From Leclercia adecarboxylata (GTDB lineage Bacteria; Pseudomonadota; Gammaproteobacteria; Enterobacterales; Enterobacteriaceae): a stretch of DNA of 64,000 nt. The DNA is taken from assembly GCF_006874705.1 (NCBI RefSeq), contig NZ_CP035382.1:3100001-3164000 (forward strand), given 5' to 3'. The position numbers and the translations under genes were made by a program. Shown one piece after another: positions 17,244 to 29,468 of the stretch. Under the pieces are notes generated by a model. The model was not told the DNA's origin. It did no database searches and was given only the letters and a program-made list of their open reading frames with translations. How positions within the stretch are numbered: the stretch's first letter is position 1; each line of letters begins with the position of its first letter.

Positions 17244-18455
17244 TTAACCAAACCAGTGATGGAACATCAATTTAATGTAATCAATGATTTTGCCGAAGAA
17301 ATTGCCTTCCGGGATTTCATCCAGCACCACCAGTGGGCGCTGATCGATAGTTTTGCCATCAAGCTGGAAGTTGATGGTGCCCACGACCTGGTTTTTCTGC
17401 AGCGGGGCGTGCAGCTCGCTGGCGTTCAGCACATAGCTGGCCTTCAGATCTTTCATGCGGCCACGTGGGATAGTCAGGTAGAGATCTTTATCGACGCCCA
17501 GGGAGGCGCGATCGTTATCCCCAAACCATACCGGCTCAGAGGCGAACTCTTTACCCGCTTTCAGTGGATTCACTGTTTCGAAGAAGCGGAAGCCCCAGGT
17601 CAGCAGCTTCTTGCTCTCGGTTTCACGCCCTTTGAAGGTACGACCGCCCATAACCGCTGAGATCAGACGCATCTGACCTTCGGTGGCAGAGGCTACCAGG
17701 TTGTAACCGGCTTTATCGGTGTGACCCGTTTTGATGCCGTCAACGTTCAGGCTGTTATCCCACAGCAGGCCGTTGCGGTTGGTCTGACGAATACCGTTAA
17801 AGGTAAACTCTTTCTCTTTATAGATGGTGTATTCGTTTGGCACGTCACGGATCAGCGCCTGGCCAATCAGGGCCATATCGCGTGCAGAGCTGTACTGACC
17901 ATCAGCATCCAGGCCGTGAACAGTCTGGAAGTGGCTGTTTTTCAGGCCCAGCGCGGAAACGTAGCTGTTCATCAGGCCGACGAAGGCATCCTGGCTGCCC
18001 GCAGCAAAATCAGCCATCGCCACGCAGGCGTCGTTACCGGACTGCAGGTTAATACCACGGATCAGCTGGGATACGGGAACCTGCATGCCTGGTTTCAGGA
18101 ACATCAACGATGAGCCCTTAAACACCGGGTTGCCGGTAGCCCATGCATCGTTACCGATGGTCACCAGGTCAGTTTCTTTGAATTTACCTGCTTTCATGGC
18201 CTGACCGATGACGTAGCTGGTCATCATTTTGGTCAGGCTGGCCGGGTCGCGTCGTGCATCAGCGTTCTGTTCAGCCAATACTTTGCCGGAGTTGTAGTCG
18301 ATCAGGATGTAGGATTCCGCGTCGATCTGCGGAACGCCCGGGATCATGGTCTTGATATTCAGGTCATCGGCGTGAGCCACGGAGAGCGTGGCTGCGCAAA
18401 GCGCCGTAGTGAGCGCCATGCGCTGCATAAAACGAGCGGAGAAAGTGGTCTTCAT
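17244..18455 (-). CDS. dacA: D-alanyl-D-alanine carboxypeptidase DacA (PBP5)
   Basis: A 403-residue low-molecular-weight penicillin-binding protein, the same length as E. coli PBP5. After a signal peptide (to about residue 29, SVAHA) the three active-site motifs are seen: SLTK with the nucleophilic serine, SGN in LQSGNDAC, and KTG in GIKTGHT. The C-terminal amphipathic helix [14 protein letters not shown] anchors it to the outer face of the inner membrane. It trims pentapeptides and helps keep rod shape. Confidence 0.97.
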   Translation of the reverse strand: MKTTFSARFMQRMALTTALCAATLSVAHADDLNIKTMIPGVPQIDAESYILIDYNSGKVLAEQNADARRDPASLTKMMTSYVIGQAMKAGKFKETDLVTIGNDAWATGNPVFKGSSLMFLKPGMQVPVSQLIRGINLQSGNDACVAMADFAAGSQDAFVGLMNSYVSALGLKNSHFQTVHGLDADGQYSSARDMALIGQALIRDVPNEYTIYKEKEFTFNGIRQTNRNGLLWDNSLNVDGIKTGHTDKAGYNLVASATEGQMRLISAVMGGRTFKGRETESKKLLTWGFRFFETVNPLKAGKEFASEPVWFGDNDRASLGVDKDLYLTIPRGRMKDLKASYVLNASELHAPLQKNQVVGTINFQLDGKTIDQRPLVVLDEIPEGNFFGKIIDYIKLMFHHWFG

Positions 18456-18594
18456 GGTCAGAACAACGACATCCGTGATGGAATTAAAAAAAGTGCCTTA
18501 CTATAGCAAATGCTATACAGGCAGGCATCCGACTTTCAGCATGAGAGTGTGAATCAACATGACAAATACTGACAATTCGGATACCGCTGATTAA

Positions 18595-19716
18595 TCATTT
18601 CGCAACAGTGATAAACGACTGTAACTGCGCCTCATTCTGCAGACGCTGCTGCAGCGCTGCTGCTTCAGATTTGCTGGCAAACGGACCTAGCTGAATACGC
18701 CATACCGCGCCATTTTGCTCAACGCGGCCCGGCACGCCGAACTGTTGACCGAGGCGTTGCTGATACTGCTGGGCACGAGCCCGATCGCTGACCGCGCCAA
18801 CCTGCACGACGTAGCCGCCGGCCTGGGCTGGTGCAGAAACGGGCGCCGTCACCGGTGCCTGAGTTGGGGCCGAAACAGGGGCTGTGACCGGCGCCGTCTG
18901 GTTCACTGGCGCAGTGACAACCGGCTGAGGCGCAGGCGGTTCGCTGCCTTCCAGCACCCCAGAGGCGAGCGTGGTCGGCGCGCCAAGGAAGCCGCTACTG
19001 CTGACCGGCGCGCCCATGCTGTCTTCGCTTTTCAGCGTGTCGTTACTGATGGGACGCACGTCACCCTGCGGCGCAGGTTCGGAAACGGACGATGCACCAC
19101 CCATACCGCTGCTCAGATCGGGACGCGCGGGCAGGGCGTAAGTCTGTTTTGCCACGGTGGTACAGGCCATACCCGGACCCGAGAGCGAACCGTCCTGAGC
19201 AACAATAATCGGGTCGATGCGCACTTTGGTGTTATTGGAGGTATTCAGGCGGTCGGCCGCGGCGCGCGACAGCGAGATCGCGCGATCGTTGCCGTAAGGG
19301 CCACGATCGTTGATACGCACCACGATCATCCGGCCATTCGCCAGGTTGGTGATACGCGCATAGCTCGGGATCGGCAGAGTCGGGTGCGCAGCGGTGAGCT
19401 GCATCGGGTCGAACGCTTCGCCGCTGGCGGTCAGGTTGCTTCCCGGTTCGGCATCATAAATAGCCGCCAGGCCTGCCTGACTGAATCGGGAGAGATCCTG
19501 AACGATTTTGTAGCTTTTACCGTCGCGTTCGTAATCCTGATTAGCGGTGGCGCTCAGCGGTTCAAAACGCGGATCGGCTCCGCTGATCTCAACCACCGGA
19601 CCATTACATACTGCCGGCTGCGCCGGTGCGACGGCAGCTTGCTGCTGACCGTCGTCACTTGTACAGGCTGCCAGTAAACTCACTGCGATGCAGATCCCAG
19701 ACCACTGCTTACGCAT
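18595..19716 (-). CDS. rlpA: septal lytic transglycosylase / rare lipoprotein RlpA
   Basis: A 373-residue outer-membrane lipoprotein. The signal peptide ends in the lipobox LLAAC with the lipidated C18. A double-psi beta-barrel domain follows (about residues 80-170, including ITNLANGRMIVVRINDRGP), then a proline/alanine-rich linker containing two nearly identical copies of APVTAPVSAP, and a C-terminal SPOR domain (about 297-373) that binds denuded septal glycan. In Pseudomonas it cleaves stripped glycan strands. Catalytic activity in enterobacteria is less certain. It sits between mrdB and dacA. Confidence 0.95.
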   Translation of the reverse strand: MRKQWSGICIAVSLLAACTSDDGQQQAAVAPAQPAVCNGPVVEISGADPRFEPLSATANQDYERDGKSYKIVQDLSRFSQAGLAAIYDAEPGSNLTASGEAFDPMQLTAAHPTLPIPSYARITNLANGRMIVVRINDRGPYGNDRAISLSRAAADRLNTSNNTKVRIDPIIVAQDGSLSGPGMACTTVAKQTYALPARPDLSSGMGGASSVSEPAPQGDVRPISNDTLKSEDSMGAPVSSSGFLGAPTTLASGVLEGSEPPAPQPVVTAPVNQTAPVTAPVSAPTQAPVTAPVSAPAQAGGYVVQVGAVSDRARAQQYQQRLGQQFGVPGRVEQNGAVWRIQLGPFASKSEAAALQQRLQNEAQLQSFITVAK

Positions 19717-19726
19717 TGCGTGCCCC

Positions 19727-20839
19727 TTATACGCTTTTTGACAACATTTTTCTGTGTGTGTGGATCGACATCACGATCCCGAACCCGGCCATCAGAACGA
19801 TCAGGGCCGAGCCTCCGTAACTCACCAGCGGAAGCGGTACGCCTACCACCGGCAGAATACCGCTCACCATACCAATATTTACGAAAACATAAACGAATAA
19901 AATCAACATCAAGCCACCGGCCATCACCCGGCCAAAGGTGGTTTGCGCCCGGGCGGCTATCCACAACCCGCGCATGATTAACAGCAGATACAGCGCAAGC
20001 AGGATCAATATCCCCACCAGCCCTAACTCTTCCGCCAGAACCGCGAAGATAAAGTCGGTGTGGCGTTCGGGCAGAAATTCAAGCTGCGACTGGGTGCCGT
20101 GCAGCCAGCCCTTGCCGCGCAGGCCACCAGAGCCGATCGCAATCTTCGACTGTATAATATGATAGCCTGCCCCGAGCGGGTCGCTCTCCGGATCGAGCAA
20201 CATCATCACGCGCTGGCGCTGATAATCGTGCATCAGGAAGAACCACAGGATCGGGATAAAGGCGGCAACCAGTACCACCGCAATGCCGATAAGCCGCCAG
20301 CTCAGCCCGGAGAGGAACAGAACAAACAGGCCGGAGAGGGCGATCAGAATTGAGGTGCCGAGATCCGGCTGTGCGGCGACAAGCAGCGTAGGCAGGAAGA
20401 TCAGCACCAGCGCGATAGCGGTGTTTTTCAACGACGGTGGGCAAACGTCACGGTTTATGAAGCGAGCCACCATCAGGGGAACGGCGATTTTCGCAATCTC
20501 TGAGGGCTGAAAACGCACGATACCGAGGTCCAGCCAGCGCTGCGCGCCTTTTGAGATAGCGCCAAACGCATCCACCGCCACCAGCAGAATGATACAAAAA
20601 ATATAGAGATAGGGCGCCCAGCCCTCGTAGACCCGTGGAGGGATCTGCGCCATCACCACCATCACCACCAGACCCATGGTGATCTGGCCGATTTTGCGTT
20701 CCGTCATGCCGAGATCCTGGCCGCTGGCGCTCCAGATGACCAGGGCACTATAGACCAGCAGCGCCAGCAGGATTAGCAGCATGGCCGGGTCGATGTGGAT
20801 CTTGTCCCACAGCGATTTTTTATTCGGATTATCCGTCAC
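19727..20839 (-). CDS. mrdB: rod-shape glycosyltransferase RodA/MrdB
   Basis: A 370-residue SEDS-family membrane protein with about ten transmembrane segments, the same length as E. coli RodA. SEDS blocks such as [21 protein letters not shown] and the large loop with [17 protein letters not shown] are conserved. RodA polymerises glycan strands in the elongasome together with PBP2, encoded immediately upstream with a 2-nt gap. It lies 10 nt before rlpA, so the genes form one operon. Confidence 0.97.
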   Translation of the reverse strand: MTDNPNKKSLWDKIHIDPAMLLILLALLVYSALVIWSASGQDLGMTERKIGQITMGLVVMVVMAQIPPRVYEGWAPYLYIFCIILLVAVDAFGAISKGAQRWLDLGIVRFQPSEIAKIAVPLMVARFINRDVCPPSLKNTAIALVLIFLPTLLVAAQPDLGTSILIALSGLFVLFLSGLSWRLIGIAVVLVAAFIPILWFFLMHDYQRQRVMMLLDPESDPLGAGYHIIQSKIAIGSGGLRGKGWLHGTQSQLEFLPERHTDFIFAVLAEELGLVGILILLALYLLLIMRGLWIAARAQTTFGRVMAGGLMLILFVYVFVNIGMVSGILPVVGVPLPLVSYGGSALIVLMAGFGIVMSIHTHRKMLSKSV

Positions 20840-20841
20840 GA

Positions 20842-22743
20842 TTATTGGTCCTCCGCGCCGGCGGCAGCCGGGCTTTCACTCGGCAAGTCAGTGTTGTTAT
20901 CACCCAGCATGATGTGGTCAAGGATCTGGCGCATGATGGTACCGACCGCCGGGCCTGCACCGCCGTTTTCCAGAATAATCGACACGGCGACCTGCGGGTT
21001 ATCGTATGGAGCAAACGCAATCATCAGCTTATGGTCACGCAGACGTTCAGCAATTTTATGCGCGTTATAGGTTTCGTTCGCTTTCAGGCCAAAGACCTGC
21101 GCGGTACCGGATTTCGCCGCAATTTTATAGGGTGCGCCAGCAAAGTATTTATGCGCCGTACCGTTTGCGCGGTTGGCTACGCCGTACATCCCGTCTTTGG
21201 CAATTTCCCAGTAACCGGAGTGGATATCGCCCACCGGCGGCTCGTGCGGCTGCGACCACGGCACTTTTTTGCCGTCTTCGACGGTGCTCATCAGCAGGTG
21301 TGGCACTTTTACCACCCCATCGTTGATAAGGATCATCAGCGCTTTGCTCATCTGAATCGGCGTTGCGGTCCAGTAGCCCTGGCCGATCCCCACCGGAATG
21401 GTGTCACCCTGGTACCAGGGCTTCTTAAAGCGTTTCAGCTTCCATTCGCGGGTGGGCATGTTGCCGGAACGCTCTTCTGACAGGTCGATACCGGTATAGT
21501 GACCATAACCAAATTTGCCCATCCACTCGGACAGACGGTCGATGCCCATGTCATAGGCGACCTGGTAGAAGAAGGTATCCGCCGACTCCTCCAGCGATTT
21601 AGTGACGTTCAGATGGCCGTGACCCCACTTCTTCCAGTCGCGGTAGCGTTTTTCTGAGCCGGGCAACTGCCACCAGCCCGGATCGAAGAGACCGGTATTG
21701 CGGGTGATCACCCCGGCGCTCAGCGCGGAAACTGCCACATAAGGCTTAACCGTCGATGCCGGCGGATAGACGCCCTGGGTTGCGCGGTTGATCAGCGGCG
21801 TGTTGGGGTCGTTGAGCAGGCCCGAATAATCTTTACTGGAGATGCCATCCACGAACAGGTTCGGGTCGTAGCTCGGGGTGGAGACCAGCGCCAGAATGCT
21901 GCCGGTGCGTGGGTCGGTCACAATCACCGCCGCACGGCTGCCTGCCAGCAGGGTTTCAACATACTGCTGGAGTTTGAGATCCAGGGTCAGATAGATGTCA
22001 TGCCCGGCCTGCGGCGGCACCTCTTTCAGCTGACGGATAACCCGGCCGCGGTTGTTAACTTCAACCTCTTCGTACCCGGTCTGACCGTGGAGTATATCTT
22101 CGTAATAGCGCTCAATGCCCAGCTTGCCAATATCATGCGTCGCCGCGTAGTTGGCGAGCTTGCCGTCTTTGTCCAGCCTGTCGACGTCTTTATCGTTGAT
22201 TTTTGAGACGTAGCCGATGACGTGCGTCAGGGCAGAGCCGTACGGGTAGAAGCGGCGCTTGTAGCCTTTGACTTCCACACCGGGAAAGCGGTACTGGTTT
22301 ACGGCGAAACGGGCCACCTGTACTTCGGTGAGGTTGGTTTTAACCGGGATCGACGTAAAGCGATGCGAGCGGGAGCGCTCTTTTTTGAAGGTGGCAATAT
22401 CGTCGTCATTCAGATCGACCACGCTGCGTAGCGCTTCGAGCGTATCCTGCACGTTATCGACCTTTTCCGGCATCATTTCAATCTGATAGATCGTGCGGTT
22501 CAGCGCCAGTGGCGTACCGTTGCGATCGTAGATAATGCCGCGGCTTGGGGCGATGGGGACGAGTTTGATGCGGTTTTCGTTGGAGCGGGTCTGGTAATCG
22601 GTAAAACGGACAATCTGCAGATTATAGAGGTTGGCGATCAGTACGCCAGTCAGCAGCAAAATCCCCAAAAAGGCGACGAGCGCCCGGCGCACAAACAGCG
22701 CGGACTCAGCCGTATAGTCGCGAAAAGAATTCTGTAGTTTCAT
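20842..22743 (-). CDS. mrdA: peptidoglycan transpeptidase MrdA (PBP2)
   Basis: A 633-residue class B penicillin-binding protein, as long as E. coli PBP2. There is a short cytoplasmic tail, one transmembrane helix near residues 22-42, a pedestal domain and the transpeptidase domain. Active-site motifs are PASTVKP (SxxK), the ESAD motif in [10 protein letters not shown], and KSGTAQ. It crosslinks new glycan made by RodA during elongation. It is followed at once by mrdB and preceded by rlmH with a 30-nt gap. Confidence 0.97.
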   Translation of the reverse strand: MKLQNSFRDYTAESALFVRRALVAFLGILLLTGVLIANLYNLQIVRFTDYQTRSNENRIKLVPIAPSRGIIYDRNGTPLALNRTIYQIEMMPEKVDNVQDTLEALRSVVDLNDDDIATFKKERSRSHRFTSIPVKTNLTEVQVARFAVNQYRFPGVEVKGYKRRFYPYGSALTHVIGYVSKINDKDVDRLDKDGKLANYAATHDIGKLGIERYYEDILHGQTGYEEVEVNNRGRVIRQLKEVPPQAGHDIYLTLDLKLQQYVETLLAGSRAAVIVTDPRTGSILALVSTPSYDPNLFVDGISSKDYSGLLNDPNTPLINRATQGVYPPASTVKPYVAVSALSAGVITRNTGLFDPGWWQLPGSEKRYRDWKKWGHGHLNVTKSLEESADTFFYQVAYDMGIDRLSEWMGKFGYGHYTGIDLSEERSGNMPTREWKLKRFKKPWYQGDTIPVGIGQGYWTATPIQMSKALMILINDGVVKVPHLLMSTVEDGKKVPWSQPHEPPVGDIHSGYWEIAKDGMYGVANRANGTAHKYFAGAPYKIAAKSGTAQVFGLKANETYNAHKIAERLRDHKLMIAFAPYDNPQVAVSIILENGGAGPAVGTIMRQILDHIMLGDNNTDLPSESPAAAGAEDQ

Positions 22744-22773
22744 CCGCTGCTTAATTTATCCAGGACGTCATCA

Positions 22774-23241
22774 TTACTCACGGTGATAAGGATGGTTAGT
22801 CGTGATGCTCCACGCGCGATAGAGACTTTCAGCAACCAACACCCGAACCAGCGGGTGGGGGAGCGTCAGCGCGGAGAGAGACCAACTCTGTTCTGCTGCC
22901 GCTTTGCAGGCGGGAGATAACCCCTCCGGACCGCCGATTAACAGGCTGACGTCGCGACCGTCCTGCTTCCAGCGCTCCAGTTCATGCGCCAGCTGCGGTG
23001 TATCCCAGGGCTTGCCCGGAATATCGAGCGTGACGATGCGGTTTTTGCCTGCGGCAGCCAGCATCAGTTCACCCTCTTTATCGAGAATGCGTTTGATATC
23101 TGCGTTTTTGCCGCGTTTACCGGCGGGGATCTCCACCAGCTCAAACGGCATGTCTTTCGGAAAACGACGCAGATATTCAGTAAACCCCGTTTGTACCCAG
23201 TCGGGCATTTTTGTGCCGACGGCTACCAGTTGCAGCTTCAC
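22774..23241 (-). CDS. rlmH: 23S rRNA (pseudouridine1915-N3)-methyltransferase RlmH
   Basis: A 155-residue SPOUT-class methyltransferase of usual length. The SAM-binding knot region is seen in [14 protein letters not shown] and the C-terminal [29 protein letters not shown]. It methylates pseudouridine 1915 in helix 69 of 70S ribosomes. It begins 3 nt after rsfS stops, so the two are cotranscribed. Confidence 0.97.
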   Translation of the reverse strand: MKLQLVAVGTKMPDWVQTGFTEYLRRFPKDMPFELVEIPAGKRGKNADIKRILDKEGELMLAAAGKNRIVTLDIPGKPWDTPQLAHELERWKQDGRDVSLLIGGPEGLSPACKAAAEQSWSLSALTLPHPLVRVLVAESLYRAWSITTNHPYHRE

Positions 23242-23244
23242 GCA

Positions 23245-23649
<405 letters not shown>

Positions 23650-23710
23650 TCACCGGACGGGCCTGCGAAGGCGGGTATCATCCCACCCTATGCCGGAGAT
23701 TGCATCGCCA

Positions 23711-23738
23711 TTTTTGTAAAACAGTTTTTGTAAAACAG
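23711..23738. repeat. perfect 14-bp tandem duplication between rsfS and nadD
   Basis: TTTTTGTAAAACAG occurs twice head to tail at 23711-23724 and 23725-23738. It lies in the 270-bp interval where K-12 carries cobC. No gene is seen in the interval. Confidence 0.8.
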
Positions 23739-23797
23739 TGCTGGCGGGAAGTCTGGCAGCGGAGGATATCAGCCTGGACGGGGGTGTCAATGGCGAG

Positions 23798-23818
23798 AGC
23801 GCGAATGGCGCGCTTTTT
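23798..23818 (+). terminator. terminator-like hairpin on the strand opposite nadD
   Basis: AGCGCG and CGCGCT enclose a 5-nt loop and are followed by a T-run on the + strand, where no gene is known. On the minus strand, after nadD, the U-tract is missing. Confidence 0.35.
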
Positions 23819-23832
23819 CTCCCGCCGCCCGG

Positions 23833-24486
23833 TCAGTTGCTGCTTTTCTGATACAGACCTTGCTGTTGAATGTAACGCAGCACCGCAGCGGGCAACATCT
23901 CATCGCAGGGGAGCCCCTGCTGCAGACGCTGGCGGATCAGCGTGGCCGAAATATCAAACCACGGCGTTTCCGCCAGGTAAATTTTACCGGCCGGCAGGCT
24001 ATGCAGATCCTCAACCTGGTGCGTCAGGTGCTGCTCCAGCCACTGCTGATGCTGCTCCTCTTTCATCATCAGGGAATAGCCCGGGCGACGACAGACGATC
24101 AGATGGCTGTTATCGAGGATCGTCTGATATTGATACCAGCCCGGGAAGTTAAGCAGCGAGTCCTGGCCGATGATAAATGCCAGGGGGGTCTCCGGCCCCT
24201 GTTCGGCGCGCCACGCCTGCAGCGTTTCGGCGGTATACGACGGGGTATCCCGGCGCAGCTCGCGTTCATCAAGGCGAAACAGCGGCTTATCGGCAATCGC
24301 CAACGCCAGCATCTCTTTGCGTTGTGCAGGGCTGGCCTCGGGCTGCGGGCGGTGCGGCGGCACGTTGTTCGGCATAATAGTGACGCATTGCAGGCCAATC
24401 TGGTTCGCCAGAATCTCGACCGGTTTCAGATGCCCGTAGTGGATCGGGTCAAAGGTGCCGCCAAACAGGGCTTGTAGAGAGTGCAT
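23833..24486 (-). CDS. nadD: nicotinate-nucleotide adenylyltransferase NadD
   Basis: A 217-residue nucleotidyltransferase (213 in E. coli). The [12 protein letters not shown] motif near the N-terminus binds ATP, and the C-terminal [13 protein letters not shown] holds the ISxxxxR signature. It adenylates nicotinate mononucleotide in NAD synthesis. It begins 3 nt after holA stops, so it belongs to the leuS-lptE-holA-nadD chain. Confidence 0.96.
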   Translation of the reverse strand: MHSLQALFGGTFDPIHYGHLKPVEILANQIGLQCVTIMPNNVPPHRPQPEASPAQRKEMLALAIADKPLFRLDERELRRDTPSYTAETLQAWRAEQGPETPLAFIIGQDSLLNFPGWYQYQTILDNSHLIVCRRPGYSLMMKEEQHQQWLEQHLTHQVEDLHSLPAGKIYLAETPWFDISATLIRQRLQQGLPCDEMLPAAVLRYIQQQGLYQKSSN

Positions 24487-24489
24487 CTT

Positions 24490-25521
24490 TTACCCCTCTA
24501 TAAAAATATCGGCCAGCGCCTTGTGGCACAGCAACAGCGAAAGACTTTCCAGCTCTGACCAGATCGACTGACCGTAATCCTGCTTCAGGGTCAGCTCGGT
24601 ACGCATCAGCAGCTGAACGGCCTGGCGCAGCTGTTCCGGACTCAGGCGATTCAGGGCCTCGGTGGTCATACCGCGACGGTTCTGCCAGACCCGGTGTTTA
24701 TCAAACAGCGCACGCAGAGGAGTATGCGCTGACTGACGTTTCAGGGTCAGCAGCAGCAGCAGTTCACGCTGCAGGGTTCTCAGGAGAATTACCGGCTCAC
24801 TGCCTTCAAGACGCAGCTGTTGCAGAATATGCAGGGCGCGCTTGCTCTTCGCAGAAAGCAGGGCATCGACCCAGTGGAAAGGGGTGAAGTGGGCCGCGTC
24901 GTTAACCGCCTGCTCGACGCGCGGCAGGGTCAGTTTGCCATCCGGCCAGAGCAGAGACAGACGCTCCAGCGCCTGGGCAAGGGCCAGCAGATTACCTTCG
25001 TAGCAGTAACAGAGCAGTTGGTTGGCAGCATCATCCAGCTCCAGATTGCGCTGTTTAGCCCGGGCCGCGACCCATTTGGGCAGGTGCGCTTGTTCCGGGG
25101 TCTGACAGGTCACCAGCACCGAATGGTTTGCCAGCGCCGTAAACCAGGCGGCATTCTCCTGGGCTTTGGTCAGCTTGTTGCCGCGAACAATCAACAGAAG
25201 ATCGCCGTGCAGCAGGCTCACCAGCGTGGCTAGCTGTTCGTTGATAGCGGCATTGGGGCCGTTTTCAGGTAACTGAATAAGCAGGGTTTGCCGGGCGGCA
25301 AACAGACTCATTGCCTGGCAGAGGGAGAAAATCTCCTGCCAGTCGGTGCTGTTATCCAGAGTGAAACTGTGGTGCTCGTCAAAGCCCTGGGTGGCCGCAA
25401 GCTGACGTACGGCGTCCTGGCTTTCCTGCAACAGCAACGGATCGTTTCCGAGAAGCAGATACGCCGCGCGCAGCCCTTCATTGAGCTGCGCGCGGAGTTG
25501 TTCAGGGTACAACCTGAGCAT
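24490..25521 (-). CDS. holA: DNA polymerase III delta subunit HolA
   Basis: A 343-residue protein of the same length as E. coli delta. It opens the beta sliding clamp within the clamp loader. The N-terminal AAA+-like domain with LLGNDPLLLQES and the beta-binding helix region (QAMSLFAARQTLLIQLP) are present. Its ATG overlaps the stop of lptE as TAATG, which implies translational coupling. Confidence 0.96.
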   Translation of the reverse strand: MLRLYPEQLRAQLNEGLRAAYLLLGNDPLLLQESQDAVRQLAATQGFDEHHSFTLDNSTDWQEIFSLCQAMSLFAARQTLLIQLPENGPNAAINEQLATLVSLLHGDLLLIVRGNKLTKAQENAAWFTALANHSVLVTCQTPEQAHLPKWVAARAKQRNLELDDAANQLLCYCYEGNLLALAQALERLSLLWPDGKLTLPRVEQAVNDAAHFTPFHWVDALLSAKSKRALHILQQLRLEGSEPVILLRTLQRELLLLLTLKRQSAHTPLRALFDKHRVWQNRRGMTTEALNRLSPEQLRQAVQLLMRTELTLKQDYGQSIWSELESLSLLLCHKALADIFIEG

Positions 25522-26099
25522 TACTGACCCAGCGTCGTGGAGACGCGAGGTGAGGATGCCGTTGGCTGAGCACCAAGCTGAGCTTTAAGGTCATTCTCTT
25601 TTTCAGCGGTATGGACGCTCGGCAGCTTACGGATCAGCTGCTCCGCTGCCTTGTCATACATTTCGTTAATGATAATGCTCTGCTCAGCATCTTTCGCCAG
25701 TGCAGTCTGCGGGTTATCGAAGAACGAACGGTAGACCTTGGTGCTGATAGGGTAAATATCGCTACCCGGAATCAGAACCGCGGCGTGGACTTCCATCACC
25801 ATCTGGTATTCCGCAGTACGACCATCCTGGAAGATGGAGGCGGTATCCTGGCTCAGGGTCGAGCTTAATACGCGGAATGACGGTATATCCTGGCGCAGCG
25901 TTCCTTTTTCGATCAGGTCAACGCCGTTAAGACGCAGCTGGTTACGAATGGCACGGCTCAGCGGACCATTTGGATCGCCCGAATCGAAAATCATCGTTTT
26001 CATCTGTTCCGGCACCTGTGTGGTATTGCGCAGGTGCCAGCCACAGCTGGCGGTGACCAACACCGCCAGCGATAACAGTAATGTTGCCAGTTGTCGCAC
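25521..26099 (-). CDS. lptE: LPS-assembly lipoprotein LptE
   Basis: A 192-residue outer-membrane lipoprotein. The signal peptide ends in VTASC followed by GWHLR, with the cysteine as the lipidation site. LptE plugs the LptD barrel and helps place lipopolysaccharide in the outer leaflet. It is 14 nt downstream of leuS and overlaps holA. Confidence 0.96.
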   Translation of the reverse strand: MRQLATLLLSLAVLVTASCGWHLRNTTQVPEQMKTMIFDSGDPNGPLSRAIRNQLRLNGVDLIEKGTLRQDIPSFRVLSSTLSQDTASIFQDGRTAEYQMVMEVHAAVLIPGSDIYPISTKVYRSFFDNPQTALAKDAEQSIIINEMYDKAAEQLIRKLPSVHTAEKENDLKAQLGAQPTASSPRVSTTLGQ

Positions 26100-26113
26100 G
26101 CTTCCTCCCGCGC

Positions 26114-28696
26114 TTAGCCAACGACCAGGTTCAGCAGTTTACCGGGCACGTAGATCACTTTACGTACGGTAACGCCATCGAGATACTTCGCCACCAGATG
26201 TTCCTGGCCAGCACGCTCGCGGACCTGCTCTTCGGTTGCATCAACCGGAACAGTGATTTTACCGCGAACTTTGCCGTTGACCTGAACGACGACCAGGGTG
26301 GTGTTTTCCACCATTGCGGATTCATCCGCCACCGGCCACGGTGCATTGTCGATATCGCCTTCGCCATTCAGCTCCTGCCACAGGGTAAAGCTGGCGTGAG
26401 GGGTGAACGGGTTCAGCATACGGACAACCGCCAGCAGCGCTTCACGCATTAAGGCACGATCCTGCTCGCCTTCCTGCGGGGCTTTCGCCAGCTTGTTCAT
26501 CAATTCCATAATAGCCGCAATTGCGGTATTGAAGGTCTGACGGCGACCAATATCATCGGTCACTTTAGCAATAGTTTTATGAACATCACGGCGTAGCGCC
26601 TGCTGATCTTCAGTCAGTGCTGCGGTATCCAGTGCCGGTGCTTCGCCCTGAGAAGTGTGCTCGTAAACCAGCTTCCAGACACGCTTCAGGAAGCGGTTAG
26701 CGCCTTCAACGCCGGACTCCTGCCACTCGAGAGTCATGTCTGCCGGGGAGGCAAACATCATGAACAGACGCACGGTATCGGCACCGTAACGCTCAACCAT
26801 CACCTGCGGGTCAATGCCGTTGTTTTTGGACTTCGACATTTTGCTCATGCCGGTATACACCAGCTCGTGACCTGCGGCATCTTTCGCCTTAACGATACGG
26901 CCTTTCTCGTCGCGCTCAACGATGGCATCAACCGGAGAGACCCAGTTACGCTCGCCGTTCACGCCCACATAGTAGAACGCATCCGCCAGCACCATACCCT
27001 GACACAGCAGCTGTTTGGCTGGCTCGTCAGAGTTCACCAGGCCCGCATCGCGCATCAGCTTGTGGAAGAAGCGGAAGTAGAGCAGGTGCATGATGGCGTG
27101 TTCGATCCCGCCGATGTAGATGTCGACCGGCAGCCAGTAGTTTGCTGCATCGGAATCCAGCATGCCTTCCTGATACTGCGGACAGGTATAGCGCGCGTAG
27201 TACCAGGAGGACTCCATAAAGGTGTCGAAGGTGTCGGTTTCACGCAGCGCAGGCATGCCGTTCACGGTGGTCTTCGCCCACTCAGGATCGGCTTTGATCG
27301 GGCTGGTGATGCCGTCCATAACCACGTCTTCCGGCAGGATCACCGGGAGCTGATCTTCCGGGGTTGGCAGAACGGTGCCATCTTCCAGGGTGACCATCGG
27401 GATTGGCGCGCCCCAGTAACGCTGACGGGAAACGCCCCAGTCGCGCAGACGGTAGTTAACTTTACGCTCGCCAACGCCCAGTGCGGCCAGTTTGTCAGCA
27501 ATAGCGTTAAAGCCCTCTTCGAAGCTCAGGCCGCTGAATTCGCCAGAGTTGAACAGGGTGCCTTTTTCGGTCAGCGCCTGTTCGGACAGGTCCGGCTCAG
27601 AGCCGTCTGCCGCGAGGATAACCGGTTTGATCGCCAGGCTGTATTTGGTGGCAAATTCGTAGTCGCGCTGATCGTGACCCGGAACGGCCATCACCGCGCC
27701 CGTACCGTACTCCATCAGTACGAAGTTGGCTGCCCAGACCGGGATCGCTTCGCCGGTCAGCGGGTGCGTGGCGTAGAAACCGGTAGCAACGCCTTTCTTC
27801 TCCATGGTCGCCATATCGGCTTCGGCCATTTTGGTGTTGCGGCATTCGTCGATGAAGGCAGCCAGTTCCGGATTGTTCTCTGCCGCTTTCTGCGCCAGCG
27901 GGTGACCTGCGGCCACGGCCAGATAGGTCGCACCCATAAAGGTGTCCGGGCGGGTGGTGTAAACGGTCAGTTTCTGATCGTAGTTCTCAACGTTGAAGGT
28001 GATTTCCACCCCTTCAGAACGGCCGATCCAGTTGCGCTGCATGGTTTTCACGGTATCTGGCCAGTGATCCAGATTATCCAGATCGCTCAGCAGTTCGTCA
28101 GCGTAAGCGGTGATTTTGATAAACCACTGCGGGATCTCTTTACGCTCAACCTTGGTGTCGCAGCGCCAGCAGCAGCCGTCGATAACCTGTTCGTTCGCGA
28201 GAACGGTCTGATCGTTCGGGCACCAGTTAACGGCGGAGGTCTTCTTGTAGACCAGCCCTTTTTTGTACAGTTCGGTGAAGAACTTCTGCTCCCAGCGGTA
28301 GTATTCCGGGGTGCAGGTCGCCAGCTCGCGGCTCCAGTCATAGCCAAAGCCCAGCATCTTGAGCTGGTTTTTCATGTAGGCGATGTTGTCGTAGGTCCAT
28401 GGCGCCGGTGCGGTGTTGTTTTTTACCGCAGCGCCTTCAGCTGGCAGGCCGAACGCATCCCAGCCGATCGGCTGCAGGACGTTTTTACCCAGCATGCGCT
28501 GATAGCGGGCGATCACATCACCGATGGTGTAGTTACGCACGTGGCCCATGTGTAGTCGGCCAGAAGGATAGGGAAGCATCGACAGGCAGTAATACTTCTC
28601 TTTGCTCTCGTCTTCGGTGACTTCAAAAGTGCGCTTCTCGTCCCAGTGTTGCTGGACTTTCGATTCTATCTCTTCCGGGCGGTATTGCTCTTGCAT
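26114..28696 (-). CDS. leuS: leucyl-tRNA synthetase
   Basis: An 860-residue class I synthetase of the same length as E. coli LeuRS. The HIGH motif (HMGH in [12 protein letters not shown]), the editing domain inserted in the Rossmann fold, the KMSKS loop ([11 protein letters not shown]) and the C-terminal domain are all present. The ATG at 28696 gives [11 protein letters not shown] as in E. coli. An upstream in-frame ATG at 28771 adds 25 non-homologous residues. A 210-bp divergent region separates it from ybeL. Confidence 0.98.
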   Translation of the reverse strand: MQEQYRPEEIESKVQQHWDEKRTFEVTEDESKEKYYCLSMLPYPSGRLHMGHVRNYTIGDVIARYQRMLGKNVLQPIGWDAFGLPAEGAAVKNNTAPAPWTYDNIAYMKNQLKMLGFGYDWSRELATCTPEYYRWEQKFFTELYKKGLVYKKTSAVNWCPNDQTVLANEQVIDGCCWRCDTKVERKEIPQWFIKITAYADELLSDLDNLDHWPDTVKTMQRNWIGRSEGVEITFNVENYDQKLTVYTTRPDTFMGATYLAVAAGHPLAQKAAENNPELAAFIDECRNTKMAEADMATMEKKGVATGFYATHPLTGEAIPVWAANFVLMEYGTGAVMAVPGHDQRDYEFATKYSLAIKPVILAADGSEPDLSEQALTEKGTLFNSGEFSGLSFEEGFNAIADKLAALGVGERKVNYRLRDWGVSRQRYWGAPIPMVTLEDGTVLPTPEDQLPVILPEDVVMDGITSPIKADPEWAKTTVNGMPALRETDTFDTFMESSWYYARYTCPQYQEGMLDSDAANYWLPVDIYIGGIEHAIMHLLYFRFFHKLMRDAGLVNSDEPAKQLLCQGMVLADAFYYVGVNGERNWVSPVDAIVERDEKGRIVKAKDAAGHELVYTGMSKMSKSKNNGIDPQVMVERYGADTVRLFMMFASPADMTLEWQESGVEGANRFLKRVWKLVYEHTSQGEAPALDTAALTEDQQALRRDVHKTIAKVTDDIGRRQTFNTAIAAIMELMNKLAKAPQEGEQDRALMREALLAVVRMLNPFTPHASFTLWQELNGEGDIDNAPWPVADESAMVENTTLVVVQVNGKVRGKITVPVDATEEQVRERAGQEHLVAKYLDGVTVRKVIYVPGKLLNLVVG

Positions 28697-28909
28697 GGCA
28701 GCCAGTGGTCCTGTGTTCAATACAGCTACAAACGTAGCCAATGGATGTGGTAATTCAGATCCGCATAGCATAGCCCAAACGCCCGCGTCAAAACAGCCTT
28801 TACCTCAAAAGCGCCTTGCAGGAATTTACGCAGAGTGTGGATGACCTGACAAAGCGGGGCGCAAATAAGGTCTATCATTAGAGAGAGTTACTTACCCAGG
28901 AGGCAAATG

Positions 28910-29392
28910 ATGAACAAGGTTGCTCAATTTTACCGTGAACTGGTCGCCACATTAACCGAACGTCTGCGTAATGGTGAGCGTGATATTGATGCGCTCGTCG
29001 AGCAGGCGCGCCTGAGGGTGACGCAGACGGGTGAGTTAACACGTACTGAAGTGGAAGAGGTGACCCGGGCGGTGCGCCGCGATCTGGAAGAGTTCGCCCG
29101 CAGCTACGAAGAGAGTCAGGATGAGGTCGCCGACAGCGTCTTTATGCGGGTGATTAAGGAGAGTCTGTGGCAGGAGCTGGCGGATATCACCGATAAAACG
29201 CAGCTGGAGTGGCGCGAGGTATTCCAGGATCTCAATCATCATGGGGTGTATCACAGTGGAGAAGTGGTTGGGCTGGGTAATCTGGTTTGCGAGAATTGCC
29301 ATTTTCATCTGGCGATCTATACGCCGGATGTCCTGCCGGCCTGCCCGAAGTGCGGGCACGATCAGTTCCAGCGTCGCCCCTTTGAGCCCTGA
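28910..29392 (+). CDS. ybeL: DUF1451 zinc-ribbon family protein YbeL
   Basis: A 160-residue protein of the same length as E. coli YbeL. An N-terminal helical part rich in Glu/Arg is followed by a zinc ribbon with CxxC pairs (VCENCHF and PACPKCGHD). Function is unknown. Two ATGs stand side by side. The second, at 28910, is 6 nt from a perfect AGGAGG and matches E. coli, so it is preferred over 28907. Confidence 0.9.
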   Translation: MNKVAQFYRELVATLTERLRNGERDIDALVEQARLRVTQTGELTRTEVEEVTRAVRRDLEEFARSYEESQDEVADSVFMRVIKESLWQELADITDKTQLEWREVFQDLNHHGVYHSGEVVGLGNLVCENCHFHLAIYTPDVLPACPKCGHDQFQRRPFEP

Positions 29393-29393
29393 A

Positions 29394-29457
29394 ATAACGC
29401 TGGCGTAGCTGCCGCCAGCGTTATCTGAACCGGCACGGTGAATGCGCTGTGCCGGTT
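29394..29457 (+). terminator. two tandem hairpins after ybeL
   Basis: ATAACGCTGGC/GCCAGCGTTAT (11-bp stem, 29394-29424) is followed by AACCGGCAC/GTGCCGGTT (9-bp stem, 29428-29457) and a weak TTTCTGTT tail. They lie between the convergent ybeL and tpsA stops, only 11 nt before the tpsA stop. Confidence 0.6.
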
Positions 29458-29468
29458 TCTGTTGCGCG

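Noticed and set aside
26657..28555. 632-codon + strand open frame
   Set aside because: It is antisense to leuS and reflects codon bias. No homology pattern or ribosome-binding site is seen.
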